The translations under genes and the position numbers were made by a program. Below are positions 49,558-58,185 of a stretch of DNA of 62,455 nt, piece after piece (position 1 is the first letter of the stretch; the number at the start of each line of letters is the position of its first letter). This DNA is from Bacillota bacterium. Lineage in GTDB: Bacteria > Bacillota > Clostridia > Acetivibrionales > DTU013. A model generated the notes under the pieces. That model ran no database searches, had not been told where the DNA came from, and saw only the letters and a program-made list of their open reading frames with translations. Location: contig JAEXNT010000086.1 of NCBI GenBank assembly GCA_023439545.1, forward strand, positions 1 through 62,455. The letters run 5' to 3'.

Positions 49558-50550
49558 TTAATTATTATGGAAACATCTGATAAACTGTCCGTCACTAACT
49601 TCCCTTACCTGAGGCAATTCCTTCGAACATCTCTCTTCAGCGACAGGACAACGGCTTTTAAATGGGCATCCTTTGCTTTCCGGCGTCCAAACCGTTACTT
49701 CCGATTCTTTATCCTTTAATACCGGCAATTCTACATCTCCCTCTCTCTCCGGATCCGGAGCTGCCGAAACCAAAAGTTTTGTATAAGGATGCGCAGGATT
49801 GACAATAACCTTGTTAACATCACCCCATTCAACCATATGCCCGGCATACAAGACAATAATCCTATCGGCAAAGTATCGTGCAGAGGCTATATCATGAGTG
49901 ATATAAATAAACGATTTGTTATTTTCCTTTTTCAATTTGCTCATAAGGTTTAGAATCCCCAGCCGGATTGATACGTCCAGCATTGACGTCGGCTCATCCG
50001 CAAATATAACTTCTGCGCCCACAGCTAATATTCTTGCCAAATACGCTCTTTGTCTTTGTCCGCCGGACAGCTGATGAGGATTTTTGTTTCCCTGTTCCTC
50101 CGGAGGAATCAGTCCAACCAAATTCAAATACTCATCCATCTTCTGCTTCATGGTTGTTTTGTCGGAAGGATGATATAGCTTGAGAGGCCTTTCCAAATGG
50201 TAATATATATTATGCAATGGATTCAGTGAGGAAAAAGGATCCTGGAAAATCATCTGTACTTTTTGACGATAGTTTTTCAATTCCTGAGCCTTCAATTTGT
50301 GAATGTCATTATTTTTAAAAGTCATAGTTCCTGATGTCGGATTGTAAAATTTCATAGCGACCCTGCATATGGTCGATTTTCCACAACCCGATTCGCCAAC
50401 AATTGCTAATGCTTCGCCTTTATATAAATCAAAAGTGATATCATTCAAAGCACGTAGAGTTTTCTTGCTGGACAGGAGCGATTTTCCGCGGATTTTAAAA
50501 TCCATCACAACGTTTTTTACACTTAATATTGTTTGCTTTTCTTCTTTCAT
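49558..50550 (-). CDS. Opp-type ABC importer ATPase (OppF-like)
   Basis: A 330-residue ATPase. Walker A GESGCGKST is near residue 55, the Q-loop in MIFQDPFSSLNP, signature LSGGQRQRAYLARIL near 170, and Walker B VIFADEPTSMLDVS near 190. The C-terminal oligopeptide extension holds CPFKSRCPVAEERC, the cysteine pattern of Opp/Dpp ATPases. It follows the OppD-like gene by 45 bp. The last gene of the importer operon. Family members move peptides, nickel or, in several Clostridia and Thermotoga, oligosaccharides. Confidence 0.93.
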   Translation of the reverse strand: MKEEKQTILSVKNVVMDFKIRGKSLLSSKKTLRALNDITFDLYKGEALAIVGESGCGKSTICRVAMKFYNPTSGTMTFKNNDIHKLKAQELKNYRQKVQMIFQDPFSSLNPLHNIYYHLERPLKLYHPSDKTTMKQKMDEYLNLVGLIPPEEQGNKNPHQLSGGQRQRAYLARILAVGAEVIFADEPTSMLDVSIRLGILNLMSKLKKENNKSFIYITHDIASARYFADRIIVLYAGHMVEWGDVNKVIVNPAHPYTKLLVSAAPDPEREGDVELPVLKDKESEVTVWTPESKGCPFKSRCPVAEERCSKELPQVREVSDGQFIRCFHNN

Positions 50551-50595
50551 TTCACACCTCGTATTATTGATACTTGTGCTTGGAAGAATTTTAAT

Positions 50596-51564
50596 CTATC
50601 CTGCCTTTAACGGATTGTGGCAATAAAAGAACCCTTCATCAGTGGCGCTGATCTCCGGTTCCTTTGTAAAACAGTCCTTACATGTTCTAAAACAGCGATC
50701 CTGAAATCTACAGCCTGCAGGAATAGCATTTAAATCCAGCGGTGTTCCAGGTATTCCTTCCATATACTTTACTTCTCCTTTTAAAGAGGGGAACGAATTT
50801 TTCAAGCCGTATGAATACGGATGTCTCGGATTATGCAGAATATTATCTGAAGAAGACTGTTCTACGATCTTCCCGGCGTACATGATACCTATGGTGTCGC
50901 AAAATTCCATCATTAAACTGATGTCATGTGTAATAAAAAAGATAGAAAATTTCAATTCCTTTTTCAGGTCGTAAATACACTGTAAAATATCCCTTTGTAC
51001 TACAGTGTCAAGTGCCGTAGTAGGCTCATCCAATATCAGAAGCTTTGGTCTGAGCGCCAATGCCATTGCGATAACCGCTCTCTGACGCATCCCGCCCGAA
51101 TACTGATGAGGATAATCCTTTAATCTTTCCGTCGGGATGCCTACAATGGATAAAAGCTCTTCAGCCTTCTTTCTGGAAACTTTCTTATCGTTGGTAATCC
51201 CATGATACCTGAATATCTCAAAAAACTGTTTTTCCATTGTTATTACGGGATTCAGACAGTTCATGGCCGATTGGAATACCATGGCTATCTCATTCCAGCG
51301 TAATTGCTGAACTTTGTTTTCTTTCATATGTACTATATCATTTCCGCAAAAGATAATCTGACCATCTGATATTAACGCCGGAGGCCTGTGCAATCGCATA
51401 AGAGAGTAAGCAATCGTACTCTTGCCACAGCCGGATTCTCCTGCCAGGCCAAAGCTTTGACCCTCTTTTATTGAAAAGCTGACATTGTCTACAGCTCTGA
51501 CATATCCCCCTTTTGCAGTTACATAATCGACACAAAGTCCTTCTACCGTTAACAAATCACTCAT
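50596..51564 (-). CDS. Opp-type ABC importer ATPase (OppD-like)
   Basis: A 322-residue ATPase with Walker A GESGCGKST near residue 40, signature YSGGMRQRAVIAMAL near 156, Walker B LLILDEPTTALDT near 176 and the C-terminal CRFQDRCFRTCKDCF cysteine cluster. ATG at 51564 lies two bases after the OppC-like stop; a TTG at 51570 is also in frame. It makes a heterodimer with the OppF-like product. Presence of both ATPases, both permeases and a binding protein makes this a self-sufficient importer, unlike the three CUT1 systems nearby. Confidence 0.93.
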   Translation of the reverse strand: MSDLLTVEGLCVDYVTAKGGYVRAVDNVSFSIKEGQSFGLAGESGCGKSTIAYSLMRLHRPPALISDGQIIFCGNDIVHMKENKVQQLRWNEIAMVFQSAMNCLNPVITMEKQFFEIFRYHGITNDKKVSRKKAEELLSIVGIPTERLKDYPHQYSGGMRQRAVIAMALALRPKLLILDEPTTALDTVVQRDILQCIYDLKKELKFSIFFITHDISLMMEFCDTIGIMYAGKIVEQSSSDNILHNPRHPYSYGLKNSFPSLKGEVKYMEGIPGTPLDLNAIPAGCRFQDRCFRTCKDCFTKEPEISATDEGFFYCHNPLKAG

Positions 51565-51566
51565 TG

Positions 51567-52541
51567 TCAAGCGCTCTTCCTTCCCATGGCGTTATTCAAT
51601 CCTAATTTTTTCATGCCATTTGCCTGTATTTTTTTCACTTTATAATAAGCTCTCATAATTCTTTGTGCTTTCAATTTTGGATTTGATACTTCATCGATGG
51701 AGAAATTGATTAATGTAAGTCCAGCGCCAAACAGAACAATTCCGGAAATCGGGCCTAGCAATTCCCACCAGGCGCCGCTTGTCAATGCTCCCGATTTATT
51801 TGCATTAAAAAGCATTATTCCCCATGTACACGAAAGTGGGTCGCCAAATCCAATGAACTCAAGAGTAGCGCTGGCCGTAACAGCATAGATTAGTGTGCTG
51901 ACAAAAGCGGAACTTATGATAGAAAGCATGTTAGGCATAATCTCTATAAACATAATTCTGAGCTTTGACTCTCCCAGAGTTTCAGCAGAATAAATAAATT
52001 CCCTGCTTCGCAGACTCATTGTCTGGGCACGGAGTATACGAGCATTCCACGGCCAGGAAGTCAACCCGATAATAACGCTTATCAAAAATGGCGATACGCC
52101 GTCTAAAAGCGCTGCAACTATAAGCAGCAGGACTATATTTGGTACAACCATGATAATATTTATTAATGTTGTAATTATGTTATCATACGTTCCGCCAAAA
52201 TAGCCTGAACTGATTCCTAAAATGATACCTAAAAACACTGTAATAAGGCCTGCAAATATACCCACAAGGATTGATACACGGCCTCCGTACAAGGTCTGAG
52301 CGAATACATCGTTACCCAGTTGAGTTGTGCCTAATATATGCGTTTGTGAAGGCGGGCTGTGATATTCTCCGGCAAATCTATTTGTAGGATCGATACTCGT
52401 AAACAGGTTTGCCCCAACGGTAAGGAGAAGAATCATAATTACCAGAATAACTCCAATGCTTGTTTTGGGACTATTCCTAAAAAAGCGTATTATATTACTG
52501 TTCCATATTTTTTTCATATACTCTATGTCCCCTTTTACCAT
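51567..52541 (-). CDS. Opp-type ABC importer permease (OppC-like)
   Basis: A 324-residue permease with an N-terminal span (about 24-44), a short extracytoplasmic OppC_N-type loop (HILGTTQLGNDVFAQTLYGGR, split reading, in which HxLGTDxxGRD is the usual form) and five further spans. The coupling loop reads FIYSAETLGESKLRIMFIEIMP, split here. The start ATG overlaps the OppB-like stop (TGATG); ATG at 52517 with AAAGGGG upstream is an alternative eight codons on. The C-terminus past the last span is unusually long and basic (about 40 residues). Confidence 0.9.
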   Translation of the reverse strand: MVKGDIEYMKKIWNSNIIRFFRNSPKTSIGVILVIMILLLTVGANLFTSIDPTNRFAGEYHSPPSQTHILGTTQLGNDVFAQTLYGGRVSILVGIFAGLITVFLGIILGISSGYFGGTYDNIITTLINIIMVVPNIVLLLIVAALLDGVSPFLISVIIGLTSWPWNARILRAQTMSLRSREFIYSAETLGESKLRIMFIEIMPNMLSIISSAFVSTLIYAVTASATLEFIGFGDPLSCTWGIMLFNANKSGALTSGAWWELLGPISGIVLFGAGLTLINFSIDEVSNPKLKAQRIMRAYYKVKKIQANGMKKLGLNNAMGRKSA

Positions 52542-53539
52542 CAGTTTCCGTCAACGCCCTGCCTTCTAGTTCTTGGATCCAGGATCATAATGCTGATGTC
52601 TGCAATAAAGTTAGCCGTAAGCATCACTATTGTTGTCATAAGCAGTATGCCTTGCATTAAAGGATAATCCCTTCTGCTGATAGCCATGACCATAATTTGA
52701 CCTAAACCGGGATAATTGAAAACCTGTTCTATTATTAAAGCGCCGCCTAACAAGTAACCTATCTGCATAGCAAGTGAGGTAACAACAGGTAAAAGCGCAT
52801 TTCTCGCCCCGTAGCCAAACATGATCTTCCTGTCGGGCACACCTTTGGCGATTCCCATAACAATATAATCTTCACCAAGCTGGTTGATCATATTTGCTCT
52901 CATGCCCATAATTCCTCCCAGGCCTGTAATAATAATTGCAAAGACAGGCAGGAATGCGTGATAAGCAATATCGCGCATGTATTGAAAGACATTTTCCGGT
53001 ATGAAAAGCGGAGTAACGGCATAACCCCTCGGAAATATATTTGTAAATGCAAGTGCAATACATAAAATTATTGCAGTAACAACCGACGGAATATTAGCCA
53101 TAATTTGCCCGCCGACAGTTAATGTCGTATCCAGTCTGCTTCCGCGTTTCCATGGAACAAGAATACCAAGCAGCGTATTTATAATAAATCCGAGAATCAA
53201 TGCTGTTCCCAAAAGGAATACGGTCCATTTCACCCCTCGCGCCGTAGCTTCCAATACCGTCTGCGGGTAAAAAGTAAAAGAAACGCCCCAATTACCTTTA
53301 AAAATGCTGGCAATATAATTAAAGAAGGCTATGATAACAGGAGTATGGGTATCGTATCCGAACAATTTCTCTACCGCGGCTATTGTAGCATTATCAACAA
53401 CGCCGCCTGATAAATAAAGGCTTGACAAGAACATCTGAACAGGGTTTCCCGGCATCATACGCGGAAGGAAAAAGTTTAAAGCCAAAGCTCCAAAGAACGC
53501 CAAGATATAAAACCATAGCCTTTTTAAAATGTATTTCAC
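52541..53539 (-). CDS. Opp-type ABC importer permease (OppB-like)
   Basis: A 332-residue permease with six spans; ALNFFLPRMMPGNPV after the first span is the OppB signature, and YIVMGIAKGVPDRKIMFGYGARNALLPVVT (split reading) contains the coupling loop with the usual ARAKG-type and RNALLP motifs. GTG at 53539 follows GAGGG by five bases and yields the family-typical MKYILKRL start; the GTG at 53551 overlaps that site. The gene is separated from the binding-protein gene by a stem-loop at 53568-53603. Confidence 0.92.
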   Translation of the reverse strand: MKYILKRLWFYILAFFGALALNFFLPRMMPGNPVQMFLSSLYLSGGVVDNATIAAVEKLFGYDTHTPVIIAFFNYIASIFKGNWGVSFTFYPQTVLEATARGVKWTVFLLGTALILGFIINTLLGILVPWKRGSRLDTTLTVGGQIMANIPSVVTAIILCIALAFTNIFPRGYAVTPLFIPENVFQYMRDIAYHAFLPVFAIIITGLGGIMGMRANMINQLGEDYIVMGIAKGVPDRKIMFGYGARNALLPVVTSLAMQIGYLLGGALIIEQVFNYPGLGQIMVMAISRRDYPLMQGILLMTTIVMLTANFIADISIMILDPRTRRQGVDGN

Positions 53540-53567
53540 AGGTACCCTCACCCTCCAAGCAAAATAT

Positions 53568-53603
53568 CAGGCATGGCATAAGTAAAAACCTATGCCATAC
53601 CTG
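53568..53603 (-). other. Intercistronic stem-loop after the Opp binding-protein gene
   Basis: CAGG-C-ATGGCATA (53568-53580) pairs with TATGCCAT-A-CCTG (53591-53603), 12 pairs with one C-A mismatch and a 10-nt loop. It begins 14 bp past the binding-protein stop and has no U-tract, as with the loops after the other binding-protein genes. Confidence 0.75.
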
Positions 53604-53616
53604 ATAGATCAATTAT

Positions 53617-55323
53617 TTATTTTACAGGCTTTAAGGCAAAAAGCTGCAAAAGTTTCGAGTCATGTTGAACACATGCAGGATTACATATTACGTTATTTGC
53701 TGTTGCCCAGCCTGTAAATCTGCTTGTGTTGTAAACAACCCAGTTTCCATTGTAGAATATTGGAATATTGATCATATTGCTTGCAAAATGTTGTTCTATC
53801 TTGGCTGTTATTGCCTTTAATTCAGCATCTTTGGCAGTTGGCAACGAAGCTATTAAAGCAGTCATTTCATCATTAACATAGTTAGTATCGGTAATTGTCC
53901 ACCAGGTATCCGTTTTGACTCTTGATTGATCGCCAATTGTGTCATAGTAGAATTTATACGGATCTCCGGTAATACCGTATCCACAATAAAGAATATCACG
54001 CTTGCCGGATTTCCAGCTTTCAATATACATCGCAAGATCTATAGCTTTTGCTGTCGCATTGATACCCGCTTTTTTAAGTCCCTGTGCAACAATTGCAGCT
54101 CCATCATTCCAATCAGTCCAGCCTGCAGGCGATGTAATTTCGAACGCAAGCTTGGAACCATCCGGGTTTTCCAGGAAGCCGTCCTTGTCGACATCTTTGT
54201 ATCCGGCGTCTGCCAGTATCTTCTTTGCCGCATTAATATCATATTTGATATATTTGGTCAACTCAGCCTGTGCAGATACGTCAGCGTACCCTAATAACGC
54301 CGGCGGTAAGCCTGTTACAGGTGGAACATCCTTGGAAAGGTATCCAAATACGGCCGAATTATTTATACCGATCCTATCGACACATAATGAAACTGCTCTT
54401 CTGAAATTGACATCTTTAAACGCCTTTAAGGTATCAGCATTTTCATCCATAAAGTTGAATGCAAGCCTTACACCATCGTTTTTGCCATACCAGAATTTTC
54501 TGTCCGGATCGCCCTGTACATAGTTCTTCGCCGCATCCGGTATAAATATATGCGCCCAGTCGATAGCCCCTGTTTGAAGCAATGAAAGCGCTGCCTGGTT
54601 GCCGTTGAATTGCGGGAAACGAAGTTCGTCAACCTTTAGATTTTTAGCATTCCAGTAATTTGGGTTTCTGCCAAGTACGATCATTTCAGGTGTAAAGTAC
54701 TTGACTTTTGAGAATCCGCCTGTAACTACAGGATTTTTATCTACATAAGTTGCAGGGTCGTTAACCTTTGAATAAACATGCTCCGGCAGCATCCAGACCT
54801 GAAAGGGTATAGTATTACGCCAGAAACGATTCGCTTCTTTCATTACAATTTTAACCGTATATTTGTCAACTATTTTAACAGAAGCGATTTTCCCCGGCGT
54901 AGCAGCTCCCTCATGATCCCACCAGCCAGTTCTGTCTATTTCGGGATGTGTTTTGGGATAATTGTAGGTAAACGCAACGTCATTCGCAGTAAAATCTTTA
55001 CCATCGCTCCATTTAACGCCTTTTCTCACGTATACGGTAAGGGTTTTGAAGTCGGGCTCAGTAACAATCCTTTCAGCAAGCCATGGCGTTTCCCTGTTAT
55101 TGTTGAAGCTGTCAAAAATGATCAATGGCTCAAACATAAAGCCCAATGCAGCGTGCCTGGCATTGTTGATATTGGGGTTAAAGTTTTGTACCCAGCCATT
55201 GCTCTCCTCTGACATAATTGTAAGGAAATTGGTTTTTGCTGCGTTAGCGGTCGTAAACGCAGACATGGATAGTGTTAGCATAACCACTAGCATAATTAAT
55301 GTGACTAGTTTTTTGCTTTTCAT
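53617..55323 (-). CDS. Family-5 substrate-binding protein of the Opp-type importer
   Basis: A 568-residue exported binding protein of the SBP_bac_5 type (ARHAALGFMFEPLIIFD at lobe 1, VKWSDGKDFTANDVAFTYNY near 90, FRRAVSLCVDRIGI near 300; split readings). Its signal peptide MKSKKLVTLIMLV ends AFTTANA-AKTN, a signal peptidase I site, and has no lipobox cysteine. All four other binding proteins in the window are lipoproteins, so how this one is held near the permeases is unclear. ATG at 55323 follows AAGGAGG. Related family-5 proteins bind cellobiose or xyloglucan oligosaccharides in thermophilic anaerobes. With GH30, GH5 and GH3 enzymes nearby an oligosaccharide ligand is as likely as a peptide. 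Confidence 0.9.
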   Translation of the reverse strand: MKSKKLVTLIMLVVMLTLSMSAFTTANAAKTNFLTIMSEESNGWVQNFNPNINNARHAALGFMFEPLIIFDSFNNNRETPWLAERIVTEPDFKTLTVYVRKGVKWSDGKDFTANDVAFTYNYPKTHPEIDRTGWWDHEGAATPGKIASVKIVDKYTVKIVMKEANRFWRNTIPFQVWMLPEHVYSKVNDPATYVDKNPVVTGGFSKVKYFTPEMIVLGRNPNYWNAKNLKVDELRFPQFNGNQAALSLLQTGAIDWAHIFIPDAAKNYVQGDPDRKFWYGKNDGVRLAFNFMDENADTLKAFKDVNFRRAVSLCVDRIGINNSAVFGYLSKDVPPVTGLPPALLGYADVSAQAELTKYIKYDINAAKKILADAGYKDVDKDGFLENPDGSKLAFEITSPAGWTDWNDGAAIVAQGLKKAGINATAKAIDLAMYIESWKSGKRDILYCGYGITGDPYKFYYDTIGDQSRVKTDTWWTITDTNYVNDEMTALIASLPTAKDAELKAITAKIEQHFASNMINIPIFYNGNWVVYNTSRFTGWATANNVICNPACVQHDSKLLQLFALKPVK

Positions 55324-55572
55324 AGACAACCTCCTTATAGAATTTCGATCTTTACAGAATAAGTATATCACTATCAATGGAAATAATTACTATTTTGGGA
55401 AATTTGCCTGAAATTGGTAAAAGCTTGGCAGGCGCAACCCCATTCACCATTCAGGATATTGTGTGTTCCTTCGATGAAGTTGATGGGAAATGAATAAAAC
55501 GCAGAAAATGCGGGTAATATTTTCAGATGGCAATAATTATCTCTCAAAGATTCCGTTTGACTGACCGAATTG

Positions 55573-55590
55573 TACAATAATCTGATTGTA
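55573..55590. promoter_or_regulatory. Inverted repeat, probable operator
   Basis: TACAAT (55573-55578), six bases, ATTGTA (55585-55590), a perfect 6-bp inverted repeat 250 bp upstream of the Opp binding-protein gene and just after its possible distal -10. A TTGACT hexamer on minus (55595-55590) abuts it. The bound protein is unknown. Confidence 0.4.
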
Positions 55591-55612
55591 GTCAAATTAT
55601 AGACGAAACACA

Positions 55613-55653
55613 AAGGCTTCCAAAGTTTTAATACCTTGGAAGCCTTAATTTTT
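55613..55653. terminator. Terminator after the GH4-kinase operon
   Basis: AAGGCTTCCAA (55613-55623) and TTGGAAGCCTT (55636-55646) form a perfect 11-bp stem. On plus it is followed by AATTTTTTTGG, on minus by the weaker TTGTGTTTCG. The only gene ending here is the BadF-type kinase on minus. The stem is nearly identical to that at 30278-30309. Confidence 0.65.
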
Positions 55654-55708
55654 TTGGTTGCGGGGGCGAAATTTGGACTTGTGACCTTCGGGTTTGAAAA
55701 TTATATCG

Positions 55709-56704
55709 TCAAACTATTTGCATAGGACTATTAAAAAATATTTTACAAATAGTATCTCTGTCCATGCTATCTTCTAAAGCACAGATCACTGCGCCAATGA
55801 CCGGCAGCTTGTCGAGGAGCTTGAATTCGATTATCCTTTCGTGGTTTTTAGAACATATCTCTTCTTTTAAGGCATTGATAAGCGTAGCATTGCATCCTTT
55901 CGTCATCACCGATCCAGCCAGAATGATTTCGACCGGTTTGTTTTCTACAAAATCCAGCTCCCTGAAAATACCGTTGACAGCAGTCGCCAGATTTTTCCCA
56001 AGTTCGCTTAGGATATTGACAGCACAGGCATCTCCTTTGTTTGCCGCATCAAAAACAATTACGTTCAGATCAGATATTTTTATGACGCCCTGGTTGACCT
56101 TTTCCAATAGATTATCTATAAAACTGTATTTTGAATCCACCTTTAACATCTCAGGAATCATATCAACCATACAGCTGTATTCTCCGCATCTGAAATAATA
56201 GTTGTAAATCGTTTGGATGAATCTTTCGCCTATGTATACACCTCCGCCTAAATCCCCAGTAATATTTCCCTGCCCCCCTATTTGAATTCTCCTTCCATGA
56301 TGATCTATTCCCGCAACACAGCAGCCTGTACCGTTTACTACACCGATCCCATATCCTTCCCTGCATCCGGCCTTGATTCCTAAATAAGCATCGTTGCATA
56401 AAGAAAAGTCTTTGATGCCCAGCTCCATTATTATTCCTGAAACAATCCGGTGCTGTTCCGCCGTATCTACTCCTGCCATTCCAAAAACACTTTTAACGAT
56501 TTGTTTTTCGTGGATATTGTTTCGTTTCAATATATAATTAAAAAGTAATCTCAGCTCACTCTTTAAATCTTGAAAACCGCCTTTCAGAACTTCATGGTTC
56601 GTCGGGCCCCAATTTACCAGGTCGACCTCGTTTCCGTAAATATCATAGAGCGCACACTGCGTTTTGGTTCCTCCCCCGTCACACCCCAAAACGAATTTAT
56701 CCAT
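55709..56704 (-). CDS. BadF/BadG/BcrA-type sugar kinase, N-acetylglucosamine-kinase-like
   Basis: A 331-residue cytoplasmic kinase of the actin-like fold. Phosphate-1 loop D9-GGGTKT, catalytic-position D105 in CNDAYLG, phosphate-2 loop GTG (125-127) in VVNGTGCCVAG, and adenosine loop near ILAGSVMTKG. GGQGNITGDLGGGVYIGE is the family signature seen in GlcNAc and glucosamine kinases. Its ATG at 56704 overlaps the GH4 stop by 8 bp, so the two products are made together. As GH4 enzymes of this type act on 6-phosphorylated disaccharides and no PTS is present, the kinase may phosphorylate the imported disaccharide or a released aminosugar. GGAGGG precedes the start. Confidence 0.82.
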   Translation of the reverse strand: MDKFVLGCDGGGTKTQCALYDIYGNEVDLVNWGPTNHEVLKGGFQDLKSELRLLFNYILKRNNIHEKQIVKSVFGMAGVDTAEQHRIVSGIIMELGIKDFSLCNDAYLGIKAGCREGYGIGVVNGTGCCVAGIDHHGRRIQIGGQGNITGDLGGGVYIGERFIQTIYNYYFRCGEYSCMVDMIPEMLKVDSKYSFIDNLLEKVNQGVIKISDLNVIVFDAANKGDACAVNILSELGKNLATAVNGIFRELDFVENKPVEIILAGSVMTKGCNATLINALKEEICSKNHERIIEFKLLDKLPVIGAVICALEDSMDRDTICKIFFNSPMQIV

Positions 56705-58007
56705 ATATATAAAGCCCTCCCCTAAAAAACTGCGGTAAAAATTCTTTATTCGCTTCAATCATTTCATCGAGCAGAGGTTTCGCCTTGTTATAATCACCGA
56801 TTAAAGGGTGTACCAATAATGAGGAAAGGGCCGCATTATAATCTCCGTATAGTCCGGCTTTAACTGCTAGCCTTTCATAGGCCTTTACAGACTTCATCAT
56901 TCCTATAATGAAATCATTGTCGAATTTATCAACTTTCACAGGTGTCGCCCCTTGTTTATTTACCACACACTTAACTTCTACTACATCGTCATTATCCATA
57001 AATTGCAGAGCTCCGTTATTCTTGACATTAACTACATGCATTAGATTTTTATCGTTCTCTATTGAGTCGATCAGAGAAACCGCTGCCGTAGAATAATATG
57101 CCCCGCCTCTTTGTTCCAGCAATGCAGGCTTTTCAGTCAGATTTATATCCTTATACATTTGAAGGAGTTCTTTTTCTATCTCTTTACATACTTCTCCCCT
57201 AGTTTTTCCGGCTTCCTTATAATGCTTTATTTGAGCTTCCCTGAAATAAAAATAATTCAGATAAGTTGATGGAATTGCTTTTGTAGCGTGGAGCAAGGAC
57301 TTTGGAAATTCCATACCGAAAATATTTTTCATTGCCGTAACAGACAGACCCTTATCGATCAAATCAGGCAGGATATCCTTCCCGTCCGCATATATCCTTG
57401 TGATCCAGCTCAAGTGGTTTAATCCGACATAATCATAGTCGAATCTTTTCGTACCTGCCGGCAGCATTCCAGCCGCATCCCTGATCATACTGGTTGGGCA
57501 GTTGCATAAACCGACCATCCTTATCCCTGTATTGTTTAATATCGCTTCCGCCATTATTCCCGACGGATTAGCAAAATTAATAAGCCAGGCATCCGGAGCC
57601 AGCCTCTCCATTTTCTGCGCAACATTCATAATAACAGGTATCGTACGCAATGCTTTCATGAGTCCGCCTGCACCTGTGGTCTCCTGTCCGAGAAGGTCAT
57701 ATTTCATCGGTATTTTTTCATCCCTGATTCTCGCATCCAATTTCCCGACCCGGACTTGAGTCAAAACATAATTCGCGCCGCTTATCGCCTCATCCAGATC
57801 TTCCGTCATTACAACCGTGCAGTTTATAGACTTTATTTTCAGCATTCTTTCTGTAAGCGCGCCGATAATCTCCATCTTTTCTCTATCTATATCCATTAAA
57901 TAAATAGAAGTCACATTCAAAAATTCTCTTCTTTCGATGAAGCCTTCGATTAATTCAGGAGTATAGGTACTTCCGGCGCCTATGACCGCTATTTTTAAAT
58001 CTCTCAT
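56697..58007 (-). CDS. Glycoside hydrolase family 4, 6-phospho-beta-glycosidase
   Basis: A 436-residue NAD- and Mn-dependent enzyme that cleaves by an oxidation-elimination route. N-terminal Rossmann motif GAGSTYTPEL is at about 10-19, NFANPSG near 144, metal ligands are the Cys of GLCNCPT and the His of GLNHLSW. The CNCP tetrad fits the CN-x-P pattern of the 6-phospho-beta-glucosidases (alpha-type members have CHS or CDxP). ATG at 58007 is preferred: AGGGTGG lies five bases before it; a GTG at 58016 lies inside that site. It follows the binding-protein gene by 178 bp with a strong stem-loop between. No PTS component is encoded in the window. Confidence 0.92.
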   Translation of the reverse strand: MRDLKIAVIGAGSTYTPELIEGFIERREFLNVTSIYLMDIDREKMEIIGALTERMLKIKSINCTVVMTEDLDEAISGANYVLTQVRVGKLDARIRDEKIPMKYDLLGQETTGAGGLMKALRTIPVIMNVAQKMERLAPDAWLINFANPSGIMAEAILNNTGIRMVGLCNCPTSMIRDAAGMLPAGTKRFDYDYVGLNHLSWITRIYADGKDILPDLIDKGLSVTAMKNIFGMEFPKSLLHATKAIPSTYLNYFYFREAQIKHYKEAGKTRGEVCKEIEKELLQMYKDINLTEKPALLEQRGGAYYSTAAVSLIDSIENDKNLMHVVNVKNNGALQFMDNDDVVEVKCVVNKQGATPVKVDKFDNDFIIGMMKSVKAYERLAVKAGLYGDYNAALSSLLVHPLIGDYNKAKPLLDEMIEANKEFLPQFFRGGLYIYG

Positions 58008-58139
58008 TTTAGCCACCCTTTTTACGACACGGGTTTTTCAACCCTAAATTCCCTCGACGATAATTCGGATCAAGTCAATTTTCTTTTCCATGGTCGTTTT
58101 TCATTATAGTCACAGGAGTTCTTGAATTTTAAGTTGGGA

Positions 58140-58171
58140 AAAATGGCAGGCAGTTTTCTACCTGCCATTTT
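58140..58171 (-). other. Intercistronic stem-loop after the binding-protein gene
   Basis: AAAATGGCAGG (58140-58150) and CCTGCCATTTT (58161-58171) give a perfect 11-bp stem with a 10-nt loop, 14 bp past the lipoprotein stop. On minus only a short TTTTTCCC follows, so at most partial termination before the GH4 gene is expected. Confidence 0.75.
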
Positions 58172-58185
58172 CTTCAGCCAATGTA

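Larger units (their letters stand above)
55324..55708. other. Intergenic region upstream of the Opp-type operon
   Basis: A 385-bp gap that contains the terminator at 55613-55653, the inverted repeat at 55573-55590 and weak promoter hexamers on minus: TATAAT at about 55600 with a poor -35, and TTGATA with TAAAGA about 55 bp before the gene. If the distal promoter is used the leader would be about 250 nt. No riboswitch or coding frame was recognised in 55324-55570. Confidence 0.5.

Noticed and set aside
56697..58007. GH4 as an alpha-galactosidase or alpha-glucosidase
   Set aside because: Those members carry CHS or CDxP at the metal cysteine; this protein has CNCP, fitting 6-phospho-beta-glycosidases.
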